A stretch of 64,000 nt of DNA. It comes from Segatella copri (GTDB taxonomy: Bacteria; Bacteroidota; Bacteroidia; Bacteroidales; Bacteroidaceae). Made by a program: the position numbers and the translations under genes. The notes beneath the pieces are model-generated. The model was not told the DNA's origin. It did no database searches and worked only from the letters and a program-made list of their open reading frames with translations. Position 1 is the stretch's first letter. Each line of letters starts with the position of its first letter. Below, piece by piece: positions 53,001 to 61,041 of this stretch. The DNA lies in contig NZ_VZCB01000018.1 in the NCBI RefSeq assembly GCF_009494395.1, positions 1 through 64,000 of the forward strand, given 5' to 3'.

Positions 53001-53233
53001 ATACCAAGATAACTGATTACAATCGTTTCTCCTTGTTTAGCACTCGGCAAGCTGAACTTACCATCAATGTCGGTCACGGTTCCGGTTTTAGAACCTTTCA
53101 CCATGATCTGTGCACCCACTACAGGGTCTCCATTTTCATCGAAGACCTGTCCCCCAACCTGTCCGGAAGACTGTGCCAGCACTTGCCCCGAAGCAGCCAG
53201 CAACAGGGAAGCAAATAAAACCTTCATTTTCAT
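50039..53233 (-). CDS. SusC/RagA-family TonB-dependent transporter
   Basis: A 1064-residue outer-membrane transporter. Signal peptide MKMKVLFASLLLAASGQVLA, carboxypeptidase-regulatory domain (about 28-105), TonB-box-like QLDEVIVVAYG, plug (about 125-240) with the SusC hallmark GARGANGVIMITTKKG, and a large barrel to the last Phe. The frame is open 81 codons further upstream, but those residues are not signal-like and the upstream frame covers the promoter at 53365-53396, so the start at 53233 is preferred. First gene of an operon with SusD, a lipoprotein and a C10 protease; it probably imports peptides. Confidence 0.94.
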   Translation of the reverse strand: MKMKVLFASLLLAASGQVLAQSSGQVGGQVFDENGDPVVGAQIMVKGSKTGTVTDIDGKFSLPSAKQGETIVISYLGMDSQTVKAASGMKVNMQSQDRQLDEVIVVAYGEQKKSSFTGSAGVVKGDLLEKKQLTNVFSGLQGEVAGVQMTNTSGSPTATPSFAIRGFSSINAGTSPLIIVDGAPYDGGWNNLNPNDVESVTVLKDAASNALYGARGANGVIMITTKKGKAEKATISFEAKWSGNSRATIDYDRITDPAEYYETYYKALYNYNVRDKGMSAFDAHVAANETMGKTSDKGGLGYVVYAVPEGQYLIGTNGRLNPNATLGNRVYNNGKFYTLTPDDWVDEAFRNALRQEYNMSITGGSNKMTYYASLGYLKNEGIVYNSDFERYTARVKADYQAKDWLKVGANVNFAHTDQNDVSDGSQTVFGITTRFAPIYPVYLRDGEGNIMTDENGKMYDYGDGGNGGAHRPTGLEPLRNFLQTDKLNANKTFTNVFTLHGFADITPVEGLKLTLNGTVTDNEWKNTQTTQPFYGNTATVYPGGYVYKADYQTYTVNFQQIANYSRQFDKHSFTLMLGHENYKYMYNYLSGDKEKMFSYFGAQELDGAVKVISNGSNTSNYNTEGYFSRLMYDYDGKYFLQASYRRDASSRFHPDHRWGNFYSFGGAWILSKEKWFQSSWINMLKLKASWGQQGNDAIGDYRYTDTYYLSNFNGEVSFVQNTVGNPNITWETNSNFNAGIEFELLKSRITGSIEYFSRKTTDMLCFVYVPFSGGYTGSYDNVGDMVNRGVEVDLHFTPIRTKDLSWMINLNATHYKNKITMLNDDNKGSMLDGHPGYVSDPYFYGEGLPMHTFRLKKYAGVTADGESSWYVKDEATGELTTTTSSSTASYFNCGTPDPDLYGGFSSNLAFKGFDFSITFNYSLGGKAIDYGYKALMGNPSSGNTGFSLHKDILKAWSETNTNSDIPRFQYAVKDVDTSSAITSDRFLTNASTLTLQNINLGYTFPRKWVNSLGLSNLRVYVSGDNLYYWSKRKGFDPRGGFWGTSSESSYAQVRSFTGGISVQF

Positions 53234-53364
53234 ATATCTTCTCTTCTTATAATTATTATCTCTTATAATACTCGTCTCTTTTCCTCTCTTTATCTTGAAT
53301 ATACCTATTTTATATATTGCTACGTTATCCATTACAAGTTTTACATAAAATATGTATTCAGATG

Positions 53365-53396
53365 CAAAGGTAATATAAAATCCGTTAACAGCCAAA
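53365..53396 (-). promoter_or_regulatory. Promoter of the SusC operon
   Basis: TTTG (53393-53396), 20-bp spacer, TACCTTTG (53365-53372) on the minus strand. It implies a leader of roughly 125 nt before the SusC start. No ECF-sigma/anti-sigma pair is nearby. Confidence 0.72.
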
Positions 53397-53462
53397 CAAA
53401 AATCACAATAATTGCCGTTTTGCATAGCAAAAAGATACATTTCACTCAAAACCAACGTATTA

Positions 53463-53873
53463 ATGCCATTTTTCAAGATTCAAATTCCCGAAAAAGGCAA
53501 CAGATTTCTGCCCGTAACACCATTGTCGCAGCGTTATAACAATGTGTGGATGAACGGAGGAGCTGTGCCTAGCTCTGAGGCTGATTCCAGTGCATTCTCC
53601 TTCGATATCATCCCAAGTTCGCAGATTGATAACCTTACCATCGTGAAGAATGCCAAGGATGGCAAGTTCAAGCTTCAGAATGTATATTTTGCTGGTATGG
53701 ATGCCTTTGGTGCAGATGGCTATACTCCTATCGTAGGAAGCCCATTGCTCGATGCCGCAAGTTTCGCCGGTTGGACAGGTTTCGACACCGTAACCTACAT
53801 CGGAGCCTTCGATGGCAGCAACAACAGGATGAGCGGTTGACCCAACTTTGATCCTCAGAATGCGAAGTACTAG
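53463..53873 (+). pseudogene. Chimeric remnant: TonB-receptor plug fused to a surface-protein tail
   Basis: Residues up to about 60 (SQRYNNVWMNGGAVPSSEAD, then AFSFDIIPSSQIDNLTIVKN) match the plug of a TonB-dependent receptor. From there the frame continues as the C-terminus of a different kind of secreted protein (GADGYTPIVGSPLLDAASF, then YIGAFDG). A TGA at 53838-53840 replaces the Trp expected in the G-W-T-N-F-D-P-Q ending, which is otherwise still readable to 53873. The join and the stop indicate an internal deletion or recombination followed by decay. There is no signal peptide. Not expected to be functional. Confidence 0.7.
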
Positions 53874-53918
53874 AAATCGCTAATTTCTATTTTGACTATA
53901 AGGTTTTCTTTTATTGGG

Positions 53919-53950
53919 GCATGGCGCAGTGATTTGCGCCATGCTTTTTT
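53919..53950 (+). terminator. Intrinsic terminator after the remnant
   Basis: GCATGGCGCA and TGCGCCATGC form a perfect 10-bp stem over GTGATT, followed by six T on the plus strand. It is probably the surviving terminator of the ancestral gene. Confidence 0.85.
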
Positions 53951-54010
53951 GTTGGGTTATGGAGGGCATTGATTAGAAAACATTTCTATTTTTGATGTTA
54001 ACAGAAAGTC

Positions 54011-54184
54011 TTGATTGCAATCAACAGCCACTTTTAGAGTCGTTGAGGCTGCTGATCGTAATCAACAGATACTTTTAACCTCATTGAAGCCATTGACTGC
54101 AATCAATACCTACATTCATGTGTCGTTGGGACCTTTGATTGCAGTCAAAGGCTACTTTCAATTGCCGTTGGATGTTTTGATTCC
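54011..54184. repeat. Tandem 41-42 bp repeats with palindromic core
   Basis: Units start at 54012, 54053, 54094, 54136 and (truncated) 54178. Each opens with TGATTGCAATCA or a close variant; the first is a perfect 14-bp palindrome TTGATTGCAATCAA (54011-54024). The rest of each unit is more degenerate (CTAC, then CGTTG). The period is four helical turns. The block lies in the 560-bp gap before the DUF6261 gene; the rest of that gap is AT-rich with no gene seen. Confidence 0.75.
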
Positions 54185-54432
54185 TGATTCCATGCCCGCA
54201 AAATGTAAAGATGCCTGCTGATTCCAGTTTATAGCAACTTTTTGTTTCAAAACATCCCAAAAACTAGCATCAAAATCATTTTTTATAGGAAAAAACTATC
54301 TTTTTCTCACAATATGATAAAATTTTCGTAATAAGGTGGCGGTTTTCTCGATAATTTTTATATTTTAGCCATTGCAATCGGAGGAATCCGACAACGCACA
54401 TAACGAATTGTCAAATTAAAATCTTTAACATC

Positions 54433-55275
54433 ATGAAAGAGATTTCAGACATCAACATCCAGCGCATGAATAACGGTGCGCATTTCACGTTTGTAAGTAA
54501 CATTCTTGCACGTGCCGAAGCAGACTCTGCCGTCAAGGAAAAGGCTTCGGAACTAGTCAGTAATTTCAAGGCTGCAGTTACAGCAGAAGACGAAGCCTTG
54601 AAAATTTCACAGAAAAGTCTCTTGACTGATGATATAGCCAAGGCTGACAACGACCGTGATGCTCTATACGCTGGCTACAAGAAAGCCGTTGAAGGCTTCC
54701 TCGCCATGCCGGTTACCGACATGGCTCAGGCTGCAAAGGTCCTATCACAGCACATCAAGGACTACAAGATCAACACCGCCGGGCAACTCGACAAGGAGAC
54801 AGGTCTTCTGGTCAACTTCATCACAGACCTAGAAGGCAAGTTTTCAGCACAAGTCATCACGCTGGGCTTGACGCCATTCGTAACCAACCTGAAGGAAGCC
54901 AACGAGCGAGTAAGAACCCTCACCCTGCAGCGCACCAACGAGAAGATGGGCATAACCGTAGGAGCATTGAAGACCGCCCGCACAGCCAGCGACGATGCTT
55001 ACCGTGCATTGGTGAAGATGGTGAATGCCCTCGCCCTGGTCTTTGGCGAGAAGGACTACACCTCGTTCATCGACTACGTAAATACGGAAATCACTCACTA
55101 CAAGCGTGAGGTGCTCAACCAGAAGTCTACCTCCCCTTCCACTTCGGGCGGCTCAACAGACGGAGGCGCCAAGCCGGGCGGTAGCGGCTCAGACTCTTCA
55201 TCAACCGGCGGAGGCTCAACGACCGGCGGAGGCTCATCTTCTTCTGAAGGAGACGGCGGCGACGTTGGGTTGTAA
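54433..55275 (+). CDS. DUF6261 family protein with Gly/Ser-rich tail
   Basis: A 280-residue protein of DUF6261, a Bacteroidetes family of unknown function. Residues 1 to about 225 are helical and contain the usual opening (EISDINIQRMNNGAHFTF) and LTDDIAKADNDRDALYAG. The last 50 residues are a low-complexity Ser/Gly/Thr tail ending in an acidic stretch. There is no signal peptide, so it is cytoplasmic. Its upstream region carries the tandem palindromic repeats. It ends before a 13-bp hairpin and is followed by the AT-rich helicase gene, from which it differs clearly in base composition. Confidence 0.82.
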   Translation: MKEISDINIQRMNNGAHFTFVSNILARAEADSAVKEKASELVSNFKAAVTAEDEALKISQKSLLTDDIAKADNDRDALYAGYKKAVEGFLAMPVTDMAQAAKVLSQHIKDYKINTAGQLDKETGLLVNFITDLEGKFSAQVITLGLTPFVTNLKEANERVRTLTLQRTNEKMGITVGALKTARTASDDAYRALVKMVNALALVFGEKDYTSFIDYVNTEITHYKREVLNQKSTSPSTSGGSTDGGAKPGGSGSDSSSTGGGSTTGGGSSSSEGDGGDVGL

Positions 55276-55283
55276 TTTTATAA

Positions 55284-55321
55284 TTCAATGCTGCTCTCTT
55301 TTTGCGGGGAGCAGCATTGAA
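55284..55321 (+). terminator. Hairpin after DUF6261 gene
   Basis: TTCAATGCTGCTC and GAGCAGCATTGAA form a perfect 13-bp stem with a 12-nt loop, directly after the stop codon; no T-run follows. Confidence 0.65.
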
Positions 55322-55388
55322 TGAATCACATCTATCTGATAAAAATAGAATTCTATAATCTAAGTACACATTATAAAGACATTCATCT

Positions 55389-58061
55389 ATGGTTACATTT
55401 ATTGATTTAAATACAACAAATGAAGATCGGGAAAATGTAAATGCTGTAAAAAAGGCATTTGACTATGTTTTTCGATATACCAATAAAGTAAATGTACATG
55501 TTATTTTTAACTTTAAGTCACCAATAAACATTGTTGGCAATTACAAATATGTCATCTTCATTGATATCCCTAATGAAAATGGCAACTTTTTTAGGACACA
55601 AGATACCCATACTTATCTTCACAACTTAGCCATAGCAGTACGCAGTTATGAAGACAACTCCATCTTGGATTTTGATGAAGAATACATTTATAATTCCAAC
55701 GGATTCTGGGATTACAGAAAAGCTATTGCCGAAGAAAAGAAGGCATTAAGAGACTTCGTCTATAATAACAGTGTTAAAAATGGAGAGAATCAGAGTGAAA
55801 CGAGTTTTTTTAAAGACGTGAAACACTTTGATATAGCAATTTTTCATGCCATAAAATCTTCCTCTTGTAGTAAAAAAGGGAGCATCGGGAACTTGATATT
55901 CAATATTTCTGTATCGGTTTACAATATTGTATGTCAAGCTATAAAAGAAACATGGGGCAATGATATGAAAAATACAAATTGCCTCGTTACAAAATCAAAA
56001 GTGACCACTTGGGAAAACTTTATCTGCGATTTTATAAATATTAGCAATGCCAAGACGAATCAAGGGATTTTGACCAAAAAGAAAATAGAAGAAATTTCCA
56101 AAGCAAAAACTAGTATAGGGGTCAATACTGCAATAAACACAGCAGGAAATAAATTATGTATTGTTACAGGAAAAGCAGGAACAGGCAAATCCTTAGTTTT
56201 AATGAAACTAATGTACAATAAAGTTCAAAAGGATGAAGAAAGAAGAAACCATCGTTGCAGATTTCTTACCTATAATAATATGCTTGTGATGGACATTAAG
56301 CAAACCATCAAAGGCATGGGAGATTTCACGCCTTGCAATGCATCAATTTCTACTTTACACAAGTTTTTTCAAGACATATACAGACATTCGCCCGTCCGTG
56401 TTCTTCATATGGATGCAGCACAAATTCATCGACTTTTCTCAAAATGTCATTTGAGAGTAAGCATTATGGTCGTATTAATGGAATATTTCCATAAGTCCAT
56501 TAATACGGATAAAAATATTGATGCCATGTTCATCTTCAACCATTTTGTTAAGAATGGACAAATTCGCATTGAAGACCAAAAAGAATGCGAGGAATTTTGC
56601 CGTTATCTCAACAGACTCAGCAAAACGGTTGAGTTTGATAATTTGGAAGAAAATGCCAAGGTCTACGAAGCCGACAAGAGAGAACTGTTTGATAAATTCT
56701 ATGCAAATAATGAATTTCTCAATGGGTATAATCAGATTTTGGAAGAACTATACTTTATGTTTCACAATAAAGATGAATTTATTGAGAAATATGGAATGCG
56801 CACTGTATATTCAGAGTATGAAATACGAAATACACAAGAGTTTAAAAATAAATACGAAAAAATATACGACACCTTTTTGAACTTCGCAAGAACTAAGTTC
56901 ATTGAAGAGAATAATCTTATAAGTGACGATGACATCGGCAATTTCTTTGAAGAAGAATCTCGCGCTATTCAAGATATTGTGGAAGCAAAAATTGCCGAAG
57001 GAAAAGAAACTGCTGGAACAGTATTTCAAGAGCAAATAAAGAAGATTTTAAGAAAAGTAAATTGGTCGGACTTGATACTGGTAGATGAGGCACAAGATTG
57101 TACCCCATACGAAAAAGCCCTGCTCTTAGAAATGCATGGCTCTGATAATTTTGTGGTAGCTACAGGTGGAAAAGATCAATTGATAAGAACTTCCCATGAA
57201 ACAAATTGGACAGTACAATTTGGTAAGCAACTTGATTTCCAAAAAATACCTTTGACTTATGTGCATAGGCAAAAAGCAAATATAGTTAGTTTCATAAACG
57301 AATTTGCAAAAGAATTTAATCTTAGCACATCATTAAAGGCTTCGGATTCTATAAAGAATCAAGGTCATGTTATAATTGATGTCCGTGATGTTCCTAAAGG
57401 AGAAATACCTGCAGATATAATAGAAACGCTTTATCTACGAGGCAAAGACTATGGATGTAGTAACTATGAAAATATGATGTTTCTTTTTCCTGGAGGTGAT
57501 TTTATGAAATACAATAAGAAAACAGATAGTAAGGATGTCTTTATTGATAAAAATGATACTATCCTATTTAAGGAACCGAGTTCTATACGTTCTTTAGAGA
57601 CACAACTTCCAGGCTACCTAACAATCATTGATTGTACGGTCAAAGAAAAACAAGGATTACTAAATAAGGTGGGATTCAACAATACAAGATGCCTATTGTA
57701 TGAATCTTGTCGTGGTTTGGAAGCTTGGAATGCTATGTGTATTGACTTGGATAAATTCTATCAGGATAAATACGTTAGCAATTTCGCAGAAGAATACGCT
57801 TCGGAAGCTATGGGATTGTTTAAAGATGAAGAAAGTAGAAACAAATATAAAGCACAGTATGCCGCTTTATGGATTTTTATGGCTATAACGAGAGCTATGG
57901 ATACTTTATATATAAAGTTGCAAAATCCTTTTTCTGCTTTTTCAAAACGGATACTCAAAATTGCAAAGCATCTCCCTAACATAGAAGTATTAGAGGGTGA
58001 GTATTCTGTACAAAATAAAGAAATTGAAACAAAAGTAAACATAGACAACCTACCATACTAA
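55389..58061 (+). CDS. Superfamily 1 helicase-like protein, AT-rich
   Basis: An 890-residue protein. The first 240 residues are an uncharacterised domain. A UvrD/Rep-type helicase follows: P-loop VTGKAGTGKSLVLM near 258, motif Ia RFLTYNN, a helical insertion (about 330-540), Walker B ILVDEAQDCTPYEK near 563, motif III ATGGKDQLIRT near 590, and C-terminal CRGLEAWNAM and AITRAMDT (motifs V and VI). All core motifs are present, so ATPase/translocase activity is likely. No nuclease domain is evident. The gene is much richer in A and T than its neighbours and stands alone, which suggests recent transfer. A solitary anti-phage helicase is one possible role; this is inference. Confidence 0.82.
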   Translation: MVTFIDLNTTNEDRENVNAVKKAFDYVFRYTNKVNVHVIFNFKSPINIVGNYKYVIFIDIPNENGNFFRTQDTHTYLHNLAIAVRSYEDNSILDFDEEYIYNSNGFWDYRKAIAEEKKALRDFVYNNSVKNGENQSETSFFKDVKHFDIAIFHAIKSSSCSKKGSIGNLIFNISVSVYNIVCQAIKETWGNDMKNTNCLVTKSKVTTWENFICDFINISNAKTNQGILTKKKIEEISKAKTSIGVNTAINTAGNKLCIVTGKAGTGKSLVLMKLMYNKVQKDEERRNHRCRFLTYNNMLVMDIKQTIKGMGDFTPCNASISTLHKFFQDIYRHSPVRVLHMDAAQIHRLFSKCHLRVSIMVVLMEYFHKSINTDKNIDAMFIFNHFVKNGQIRIEDQKECEEFCRYLNRLSKTVEFDNLEENAKVYEADKRELFDKFYANNEFLNGYNQILEELYFMFHNKDEFIEKYGMRTVYSEYEIRNTQEFKNKYEKIYDTFLNFARTKFIEENNLISDDDIGNFFEEESRAIQDIVEAKIAEGKETAGTVFQEQIKKILRKVNWSDLILVDEAQDCTPYEKALLLEMHGSDNFVVATGGKDQLIRTSHETNWTVQFGKQLDFQKIPLTYVHRQKANIVSFINEFAKEFNLSTSLKASDSIKNQGHVIIDVRDVPKGEIPADIIETLYLRGKDYGCSNYENMMFLFPGGDFMKYNKKTDSKDVFIDKNDTILFKEPSSIRSLETQLPGYLTIIDCTVKEKQGLLNKVGFNNTRCLLYESCRGLEAWNAMCIDLDKFYQDKYVSNFAEEYASEAMGLFKDEESRNKYKAQYAALWIFMAITRAMDTLYIKLQNPFSAFSKRILKIAKHLPNIEVLEGEYSVQNKEIETKVNIDNLPY

Positions 58062-58265
58062 AAGGCTCCAAGACATCTTTTGTGAGCAATCCCTCACGGA
58101 CTGTGGCATCATCTCGTCTCACAAGGAGCACTGTTTCTGATAAAGATTCTCAAAATCCACAAACAAGCAGCATTTCGGTTCAGGAGAGGTTATACATCCA
58201 CGGATATTCTCCCCGAGCCAGGAATATCTATATTGACATTGATTATATTCAGTAACAAGACTATA

Positions 58266-58300
58266 GTTAGCTAGCCTCTTTGTACAAGAGGCTAACTAAC
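58266..58300. terminator. Convergent terminator
   Basis: TAGCCTCTT and AAGAGGCTA pair over TGTAC, extended by GTTAG/CTAAC after one mismatch. It separates the helicase gene from the convergent ATPase/nuclease gene. Confidence 0.75.
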
Positions 58301-58304
58301 CCTA

Positions 58305-59870
58305 TCATTCCTCTTCAATTATCCAATCCTCAATATTTCCCAGAGTAGAATCAAAGTTGATACCTACTTTTACTATAGGTTTCCCGCAAAGCGCAAAGCG
58401 CTGGGAATAGTTCTTGAGGTTGATTTGCTGCAAAGCCGTCTGGGCATCCCTGTTCAGCTTCAGCTCTATGATATAGAGACGGATGTCGGTCAACAGCACG
58501 ATATCTACCCTTCCATTGGGAGTGTGCACTTCTACATCTACCACATAGCCAGTCAAAAGCGAGAAGATGATAAACAGCATCTGCTGGTAATGACCTTCAT
58601 GGTTGGTGACATTGCAATATGGCACAGTTCCCAGAAAGGTCTGGAGCAGCTGTAATGCTCCGTCCATATCATCCTGACGGATAAGCACAGACATCTGAGC
58701 GATGGTGACATCTCCATTCTGGGCAAACATTCCTTCCAGATAGTTAGGAAGAAGACTCTCGAACAATCCTACTTTGATTTCCTTGTTCGGCAAATCAAGA
58801 GTATAGAGCTTGCTGGTCTTGTCATAATCTTTGATGGTAAGATAGCCACTTTGGTATAGCAAAGGGGTTATGGCCGTCATGTTCTCTGTCGGGGCATCAA
58901 AGGCTGATGATTTGGCATACATCTTTCCAAGAGTTGCCGGCAAGACATGAAACTTCCGCATCATGTTAATCAAGTAGGTTGGAGTGCCGGAAGCGAACCA
59001 GTATGAACCGAAATCCTGATTGGCAAAGCAGTTGAGCAGACTGAACGGATTGAATATATCTGACGATTGGGCAGAGAAATGATAACCATCGTAGTTCATT
59101 TTCAGTTCTTCGATGGCAGTTTCTCTTGTGGAGCCTAGCGATTTTGCCAATTCATCAATGTCGTCCGACATCTGGGTGAGCAGCTCCTCCTTGGTGATTC
59201 CACATATTCCCGAATATTCCCTGTTCATCGAAATATTGGTAATATTATTCAGTTCGCTGAAGATGCTGAGTTGCGAAAACTTGGTGATACCGGTGAGGAA
59301 GACAAAGCGGAGATATGGGTCGCAATCCTTCAATGGACTATAGAAATTACGCATGATATTGCGAAGATCCTTGAGATTGTCATCCTCGTGTGCTACATCA
59401 AGAAGAGGAGCATCGTATTCATCGATGAGCACGACCACCTTCTTTCCCGTTCGTCTGTACACATTCATAATCAGGTTTGCCAATCTCACATTCGGATCAA
59501 CAGCATCATTTTCTATACCAAACTTCTTTTCATTCAAGCCGATGATATAGAGCAGGTATCTTTCCAGTTGCTCCTTCTCCATGTGTTTGCCCATAGCCAT
59601 ACTGAAATGGAGCACAGGATATTCTGTCCAATCCTGCTCCAGCTTTTCAATGGCAAGTCCCTTAAAGAGTTCTTTCTTTCCTTCGAAATAACTCTGTAAA
59701 GTAGATACAAGCAAAGACTTTCCGAAACGGCGTGGTCGTCCCAGAAATATATAGTTGCTGTCAGAATGTGTCATGCGGTAAACATATTCTGTCTTGTCGA
59801 TATAGAGCCGGTCTTCCGTGCGAATCTTATCGAAGGTTTGTATTCCTATAGGATATCTTTTTCTTGCCAT
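58305..59870 (-). CDS. ATP-binding protein with PD-(D/E)XK nuclease-like domain, second copy
   Basis: A 521-residue paralogue of the protein at 17756-19318. It has the same order: YPIGIQTFDKI opening, P-loop-like RPRRFGKSLL, Walker B-like VVLIDEYDAPL, and C-terminal RVDIVLL then YIIELKLN (the D...ExK core). The frame extends to an ATG at 59918, but a promoter box at 59921-59928 sits against that codon, and the ATG at 59870 starts exactly at the family N-terminus (MARKRYPIG), so I use 59870. It is a single gene. The two copies in the window are similar but clearly diverged, so this is an old family expansion, not a recent duplication. Confidence 0.88.
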   Translation of the reverse strand: MARKRYPIGIQTFDKIRTEDRLYIDKTEYVYRMTHSDSNYIFLGRPRRFGKSLLVSTLQSYFEGKKELFKGLAIEKLEQDWTEYPVLHFSMAMGKHMEKEQLERYLLYIIGLNEKKFGIENDAVDPNVRLANLIMNVYRRTGKKVVVLIDEYDAPLLDVAHEDDNLKDLRNIMRNFYSPLKDCDPYLRFVFLTGITKFSQLSIFSELNNITNISMNREYSGICGITKEELLTQMSDDIDELAKSLGSTRETAIEELKMNYDGYHFSAQSSDIFNPFSLLNCFANQDFGSYWFASGTPTYLINMMRKFHVLPATLGKMYAKSSAFDAPTENMTAITPLLYQSGYLTIKDYDKTSKLYTLDLPNKEIKVGLFESLLPNYLEGMFAQNGDVTIAQMSVLIRQDDMDGALQLLQTFLGTVPYCNVTNHEGHYQQMLFIIFSLLTGYVVDVEVHTPNGRVDIVLLTDIRLYIIELKLNRDAQTALQQINLKNYSQRFALCGKPIVKVGINFDSTLGNIEDWIIEEE

Positions 59871-59920
59871 AATTCTACGCTTGATGATATTACAACTGCT
59901 TATCTTGCATAAAGCCACTG

Positions 59921-59928
59921 CAAAGATA
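59921..59928 (-). promoter_or_regulatory. -7 box of the second ATPase/nuclease gene
   Basis: TATCTTTG on the minus strand, about 50 bp before the chosen start at 59870; decides against the upstream ATG at 59918. Confidence 0.55.
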
Positions 59929-60099
59929 CGAAGTTTTTTTGGAAACTCTATTAAAAAAGAAGAAATATTGGGTTATCATTTTCAATAATAGCTCTCGGGA
60001 AGATATTTATCTCATTTTTTCCAAAACAAAAAAGAACTTGAAGAAGATGTTTCATATTTTGCCTACATGTTTCAAAAAGATGCATATCTATCTTCAAAC

Positions 60100-60126
60100 G
60101 TTGATGTCCTGAAACAGGACATCAAC
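60100..60126 (-). terminator. Hairpin after the nitroreductase lipoprotein gene
   Basis: GTTGATGTCCTG and CAGGACATCAAC form a perfect 12-bp stem with an AAA loop, 11 bp after the stop codon on the minus strand; no long T-run. Confidence 0.65.
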
Positions 60127-60137
60127 CTTCATTTGTC

Positions 60138-60770
60138 TTAATCCATGAACTTGATCATGTCCTGGCGTCTTGGCTTTGCCTCGGGCGATTCGTCAGGATA
60201 ACCCAGGGCGATGCAGTAGAGCAGTTTGTAATTCTTGGAGAATGCCATACGGTCGAGATAAGGCTTGGCTGACGGCGAATCCAGTATCCAACGGGCAGAA
60301 CTGCCCAGGCAGCAGGAACCGATGCCCCTTGACCATGCTGCAAGAATGATGTTCTCGCCAAGCAAACCGCAATCAATCTGCGCCATATCATAAGTAGTAT
60401 CGTAGGCGATGCAAACCACGCATGGAGCATTCACGAAGATGTTCTTGAAGCCCTTGCGCTCGGCTATCTTAGGATTATCCTTTACCACGGCCTGGGTTAT
60501 CGAATCGATGATGGCAGGAGAATCTATCACTCTGATTTCGTACGACTGCAGATTCTGCCCGTTTGGCGCATGAATGCCGCATTTCAGAATCTCGTTCAGG
60601 GTATCGCGGCTGATAGCGGAATCCTTGTAAGCACGGATGCTTCTGCGACTCATCATCAAATCGGTTACCACACTTGCAGAGTCAACGCTGGTCATTGCCT
60701 CCGGCTGTCTGTTCTCATTGCAGGCAGTCAACATCAGTGCTGCTGCCAATCCTAAGAAAATCTTCTTCAT
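60138..60770 (-). CDS. Nitroreductase-family lipoprotein
   Basis: A 210-residue FMN-dependent nitroreductase-type protein with an unusual lipoprotein signal (MKKIFLGLAAALMLTAC, Cys17). The family opening MSRRSIRAYKDSAISRDTL and the FMN-binding HAPNGQNLQSYE, plus GIGSCCLGS, are clear. Most nitroreductases are cytoplasmic, so a lipid-anchored form implies activity in the periplasm, with an unknown electron donor and substrate. The frame is open 31 codons upstream, but those residues are not signal-like and cover the spacer to the promoter, so the start at 60770 is preferred. It is a single gene. Confidence 0.87.
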   Translation of the reverse strand: MKKIFLGLAAALMLTACNENRQPEAMTSVDSASVVTDLMMSRRSIRAYKDSAISRDTLNEILKCGIHAPNGQNLQSYEIRVIDSPAIIDSITQAVVKDNPKIAERKGFKNIFVNAPCVVCIAYDTTYDMAQIDCGLLGENIILAAWSRGIGSCCLGSSARWILDSPSAKPYLDRMAFSKNYKLLYCIALGYPDESPEAKPRRQDMIKFMD

Positions 60771-60834
60771 ATTATTATTAAACTTATATTGATAATTAGT
60801 ATTTACCAATGTAGCGTTATTAGTATATACCGTG

Positions 60835-60842
60835 CAAAGATA
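60835..60842 (-). promoter_or_regulatory. -7 box of the nitroreductase lipoprotein gene
   Basis: TATCTTTG on the minus strand with CTTG about 18 bp upstream, 64 bp before the start codon at 60770. Confidence 0.5.
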
Positions 60843-60956
60843 GCAACAAATACTGATATTCAAGAAGATACATTATGATTTTTAAGAGTTTTTATCGGTC
60901 TCTCCGCCATCCTTTTAACAAGTATATATCATAATAGCCAAACATTTTCCACCTAT

Positions 60957-60990
60957 TTTGCTAGAATTTCCCAAAAACTTCGTATTTTTG
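60957..60990 (+). promoter_or_regulatory. Promoter of the membrane-protein gene at 61042
   Basis: TTTG (60957-60960) and TATTTTTG (60983-60990) with a 22-bp spacer, 51 bp before the ATG. Confidence 0.55.
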
Positions 60991-61041
60991 CAATGGCTTT
61001 ATGCAAGATAAGCTGTTTATAAAATCATCAAACGTAGAATT

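Noticed and set aside
53234..53476. 81-codon upstream extension of the SusC gene
   Set aside because: It would overlap the promoter at 53365-53396 and remove the clear signal peptide from the N-terminus.
54015..54221. Frame with a 14-residue peptide repeat
   Set aside because: The repeat is the translation of the 42-bp DNA repeats; there is no ribosome-binding site or promoter, and the palindromic cores explain the pattern better.
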